Shown: positions 12,425-14,473 of the stretch, piece after piece
Layout: the number at the start of each line of letters is the position of its first letter
How positions within the stretch are numbered: position 1 is the first letter of the stretch
Notes under the pieces: model-generated
Database searches by the model: none
Told to the model about the DNA's origin: nothing
What the model saw: the letters and a program-made list of their open reading frames with translations, nothing else
Position numbers and translations under genes: made by a program
Assembly: GCA_958426095.1 (NCBI GenBank)
Contig: CATZYB010000045.1
Span: 1-14,473 of the forward strand
Direction: 5' to 3'
Length of the DNA: 14,473 bases
Source of the DNA: an uncultured Lachnospiraceae bacterium
Lineage (GTDB): Bacteria; Bacillota; Clostridia; Lachnospirales; Lachnospiraceae

Positions 12425-14473
12425 AAATTTTCAGCTATCTGAAAAATTCAAAGGCGATGGTACTGGCGATCATACTGCTTTTGGTCGTTCAGGCAGGATG
12501 TGACTTGTCGCTGCCCCAGTATACGTCGGATATCGTCGATATCGGTATTCAGCAGGGCGGTATTGAGCGGGCAGTTCCGGAAAAAATGCGGAAAGAAACC
12601 TATGAGAATTTGTGCCTTTTCATGACGGATGATGAGATTCGGCAGGTGGCTCCTTATTATTCGGAGGATGCGGAAGGCAATTATGTGCTGAATACGGAGG
12701 ATAAGGAAATTCTCGACCAGATGGACAGTATTCTGGGAATGCCGATGCTTATTATAGCATCCCTGGAAGAGTCGGGAGAAATGGATATCAGCCAGATCCG
12801 CCAGGCGGTGGATGCCGGTATGGTAAGCAAAGAGGATATGATCGCCAAACGGGATGAGATTGAAGCGTCCTTTGGCGAGATGAGTGAATCCATTGTTCAG
12901 CAGAAGGCTATTCTTCTTGTTCAGGAGGAATATGAGGCCCTGGGAATGAACCTGGATGATATTCAGATGGGATATTTAAAAACCAAGGGGATACAGATGG
13001 TAGGGCTGGCCGTACTGATGATGGGAACCTCCATTCTCGTATCATTGTTTGCCGCCAAGGTGGCTGCCGGTGTGGGCCGGGATTTGAGAAAGCAAGTATT
13101 TAATAAGGTCATATCCTTTTCCAATGCGGAGATGGATAAGTTTTCAACGGCCTCTTTAATCACACGAAGCACCAATGATATCCAGCAGGTACAGATGGTG
13201 GAGGTTATGCTTCTGCGAATGGTCTGTTATGCACCGATCATCGGTATCGGCGGTGTTTTCAAGGTTTTGAGTACAAAGACCGGAATGAGCTGGATCATCG
13301 TGGTGGCGGTTTTGGCGATCATGGCGCTGGTTTTAATATTGATGGCGCTGGCTATGCCGAAATTTAAGAAAATGCAGGATTTGGTCGACCGGCTGAATCT
13401 GGTGTCCAGAGAAATTCTTACCGGTATTCCTGTCATCCGGGCGTTCAGCCGGGAAAAGCATGAGGAACAGCGGTTTGATGTGGCAAATACGAATCTCATG
13501 CAGACCCAGTTATTTACAAACCGTGTTATGACTTTCATGATGCCGGCCATGATGTTTATTATGAACGGTATCAGCGTATTGATCGTCTGGACCGGAGCCC
13601 ATGGCATTAATCATGGAAATTTGCAGGTCGGGGATATGATGGCCTTTATTACCTATACGATGCAGATCGTCATGGCCTTCCTCATGCTGACGATGATTTC
13701 GATCATGCTGCCGAGAGCCGGCGTTGCTGCAGATCGTATTGACGAGGTGTTAAAGACGGAACCGACCATCCACGATGCGGAGCAGGTTCGGGATGATGAA
13801 TTAAAGGATGCCAAAGGTTATGTGGAATTTAAGGACGTCTGTTTCCGGTATCCGGGGGCTGACGAGGACGCCCTCGAGCATATCAGTTTTACGGCCCGGC
13901 CGGGAGAGACCACGGCGATCATCGGAAGTACAGGCTGCGGTAAATCCACATTGATCCATTTGATTCCTAGATTTTACGATGTGACCGGCGGAGCGATCAC
14001 CATTGACGGTATCGATATCCGGGAGCTTTCCAGAAATAAAGTCCGGAGTCTTCTCGGTTTTGTGCCGCAAAAGGGTGTGCTGTTCTCCGGCACCATCGAA
14101 TCCAACCTGAAATTCGGCGGTGACTGGATTACGGACGAAGCTATGGAATCTGCCGCCGAGGTGGCTCAGGCAACCGAATTTATTGAGACAAAGAAAGATC
14201 GATATCAAAGTCCGATCGCTCAGGGCGGAACCAATGTTTCCGGCGGACAAAAGCAGCGTCTTTCCATCGCCCGGGCGATTGCAAAGAATCCGAAGGTATT
14301 TTTGTTTGACGACAGTTTTTCCGCATTGGATTATAAGACCGATGTGGTGCTGAGAAAGGCATTGAAGGAAAAGGTATCCGATGCGGCGGTCATCATTGTG
14401 GCGCAGCGAATCAGCACGATTCTCCATGCGGATCAGATCATTGTTCTGGAAGATGGCCACGTGGCCGGCATCG
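12418..14473 (+). CDS. ABC exporter half-transporter (permease plus ATPase), degenerate ATP site, cut by window end
   Basis: The first 685 residues of a multidrug-type ABC exporter; no stop is reached. A first membrane helix (about 14-34) is followed by an unusually long extracytoplasmic stretch (about 40-190), then further helices to about 440. The nucleotide-binding domain has an A-loop Tyr in FRYPG, Walker A GSTGCGKST (503-511), Q-loop Gln551 and signature VSGGQ (607-611). Walker B ends in Asp631-Asp632 where the catalytic Glu is normally second, and the H-loop His is Gln663 in VAQRIST. These changes mark the non-catalytic half of heterodimeric exporters such as BmrCD or TM287/288, so a partner gene should follow beyond the window. 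The large loop recalls the extracellular domain of BmrD. ATG 12418 has AAAGGAG at 12404-12410 and overlaps the marR stop. Confidence 0.93.
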   Translation, partial: MLKIFSYLKNSKAMVLAIILLLVVQAGCDLSLPQYTSDIVDIGIQQGGIERAVPEKMRKETYENLCLFMTDDEIRQVAPYYSEDAEGNYVLNTEDKEILDQMDSILGMPMLIIASLEESGEMDISQIRQAVDAGMVSKEDMIAKRDEIEASFGEMSESIVQQKAILLVQEEYEALGMNLDDIQMGYLKTKGIQMVGLAVLMMGTSILVSLFAAKVAAGVGRDLRKQVFNKVISFSNAEMDKFSTASLITRSTNDIQQVQMVEVMLLRMVCYAPIIGIGGVFKVLSTKTGMSWIIVVAVLAIMALVLILMALAMPKFKKMQDLVDRLNLVSREILTGIPVIRAFSREKHEEQRFDVANTNLMQTQLFTNRVMTFMMPAMMFIMNGISVLIVWTGAHGINHGNLQVGDMMAFITYTMQIVMAFLMLTMISIMLPRAGVAADRIDEVLKTEPTIHDAEQVRDDELKDAKGYVEFKDVCFRYPGADEDALEHISFTARPGETTAIIGSTGCGKSTLIHLIPRFYDVTGGAITIDGIDIRELSRNKVRSLLGFVPQKGVLFSGTIESNLKFGGDWITDEAMESAAEVAQATEFIETKKDRYQSPIAQGGTNVSGGQKQRLSIARAIAKNPKVFLFDDSFSALDYKTDVVLRKALKEKVSDAAVIIVAQRISTILHADQIIVLEDGHVAGI

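Noticed and set aside
1..14473. CRISPR array, tRNA or rRNA genes
   Set aside because: No regularly spaced repeats and no tRNA- or rRNA-like sequences were seen on either strand by eye.

Overview
The window looks like chromosomal DNA of a Gram-positive anaerobe of the class Clostridia, most likely Lachnospiraceae. This is an inference from strong GGAGG-type ribosome sites, TTGACA/TATAAT-type promoters, moderate GC content, and the gene families present (Cof-type HAD phosphatase, AzlCD, ThiW, TipAS-type MerR, MarR followed by an ABC exporter). No rRNA, tRNA, CRISPR array or insertion sequence was seen.

Layout. Positions 66-2333 hold a small DUF1294 membrane protein (-), a Cof-type HAD phosphatase (+), and a two-gene azlC-azlD branched-chain amino acid exporter operon (-) that overlaps the phosphatase tail by 12 bp. 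Positions 2399-2944 hold a divergent transcription unit: a good promoter, a roughly 150-nt leader that can fold into a three-way junction plus a further hairpin, an 83-residue protein of unknown function, and a strong terminator. In the leader, the 3' strand of one hairpin is also complementary to the ribosome site. Positions 2947-8305 hold a probable operon: corA-like metal transporter, thiW (thiazole ECF S component), thiM (thiazole kinase, overlapping thiW), a MATE exporter and an AGCS sodium:amino acid symporter. An ACT-domain protein follows with its own promoter.

Positions 8762-10825 are a patchwork of decayed and accessory pieces. A 53-residue Phd/YefM-like antitoxin lacks its central region and has no toxin beside it. 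A MerR/TipAS regulator has a 19-bp-spacer promoter, with a dyad, buried in the end of that antitoxin ORF. A shortened phage-type BRO/antirepressor gene (-) lies between an intact D-2-hydroxyacid dehydrogenase gene and a 42-bp diverged second copy of that gene's 3' end. The intact dehydrogenase (-) occupies 10826-11776. The window ends in a MarR regulator, preceded by two tandem operator-like inverted repeats, which overlaps an ABC exporter half-transporter cut off by the window edge. Its nucleotide-binding domain has the substitutions expected of the degenerate half of a heterodimer.

The strongest candidates for something new are the structured leader with its small unknown protein, and the BRO/dehydrogenase-tail scar. 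Family calls come from recognition of motifs by eye; no database search was run.
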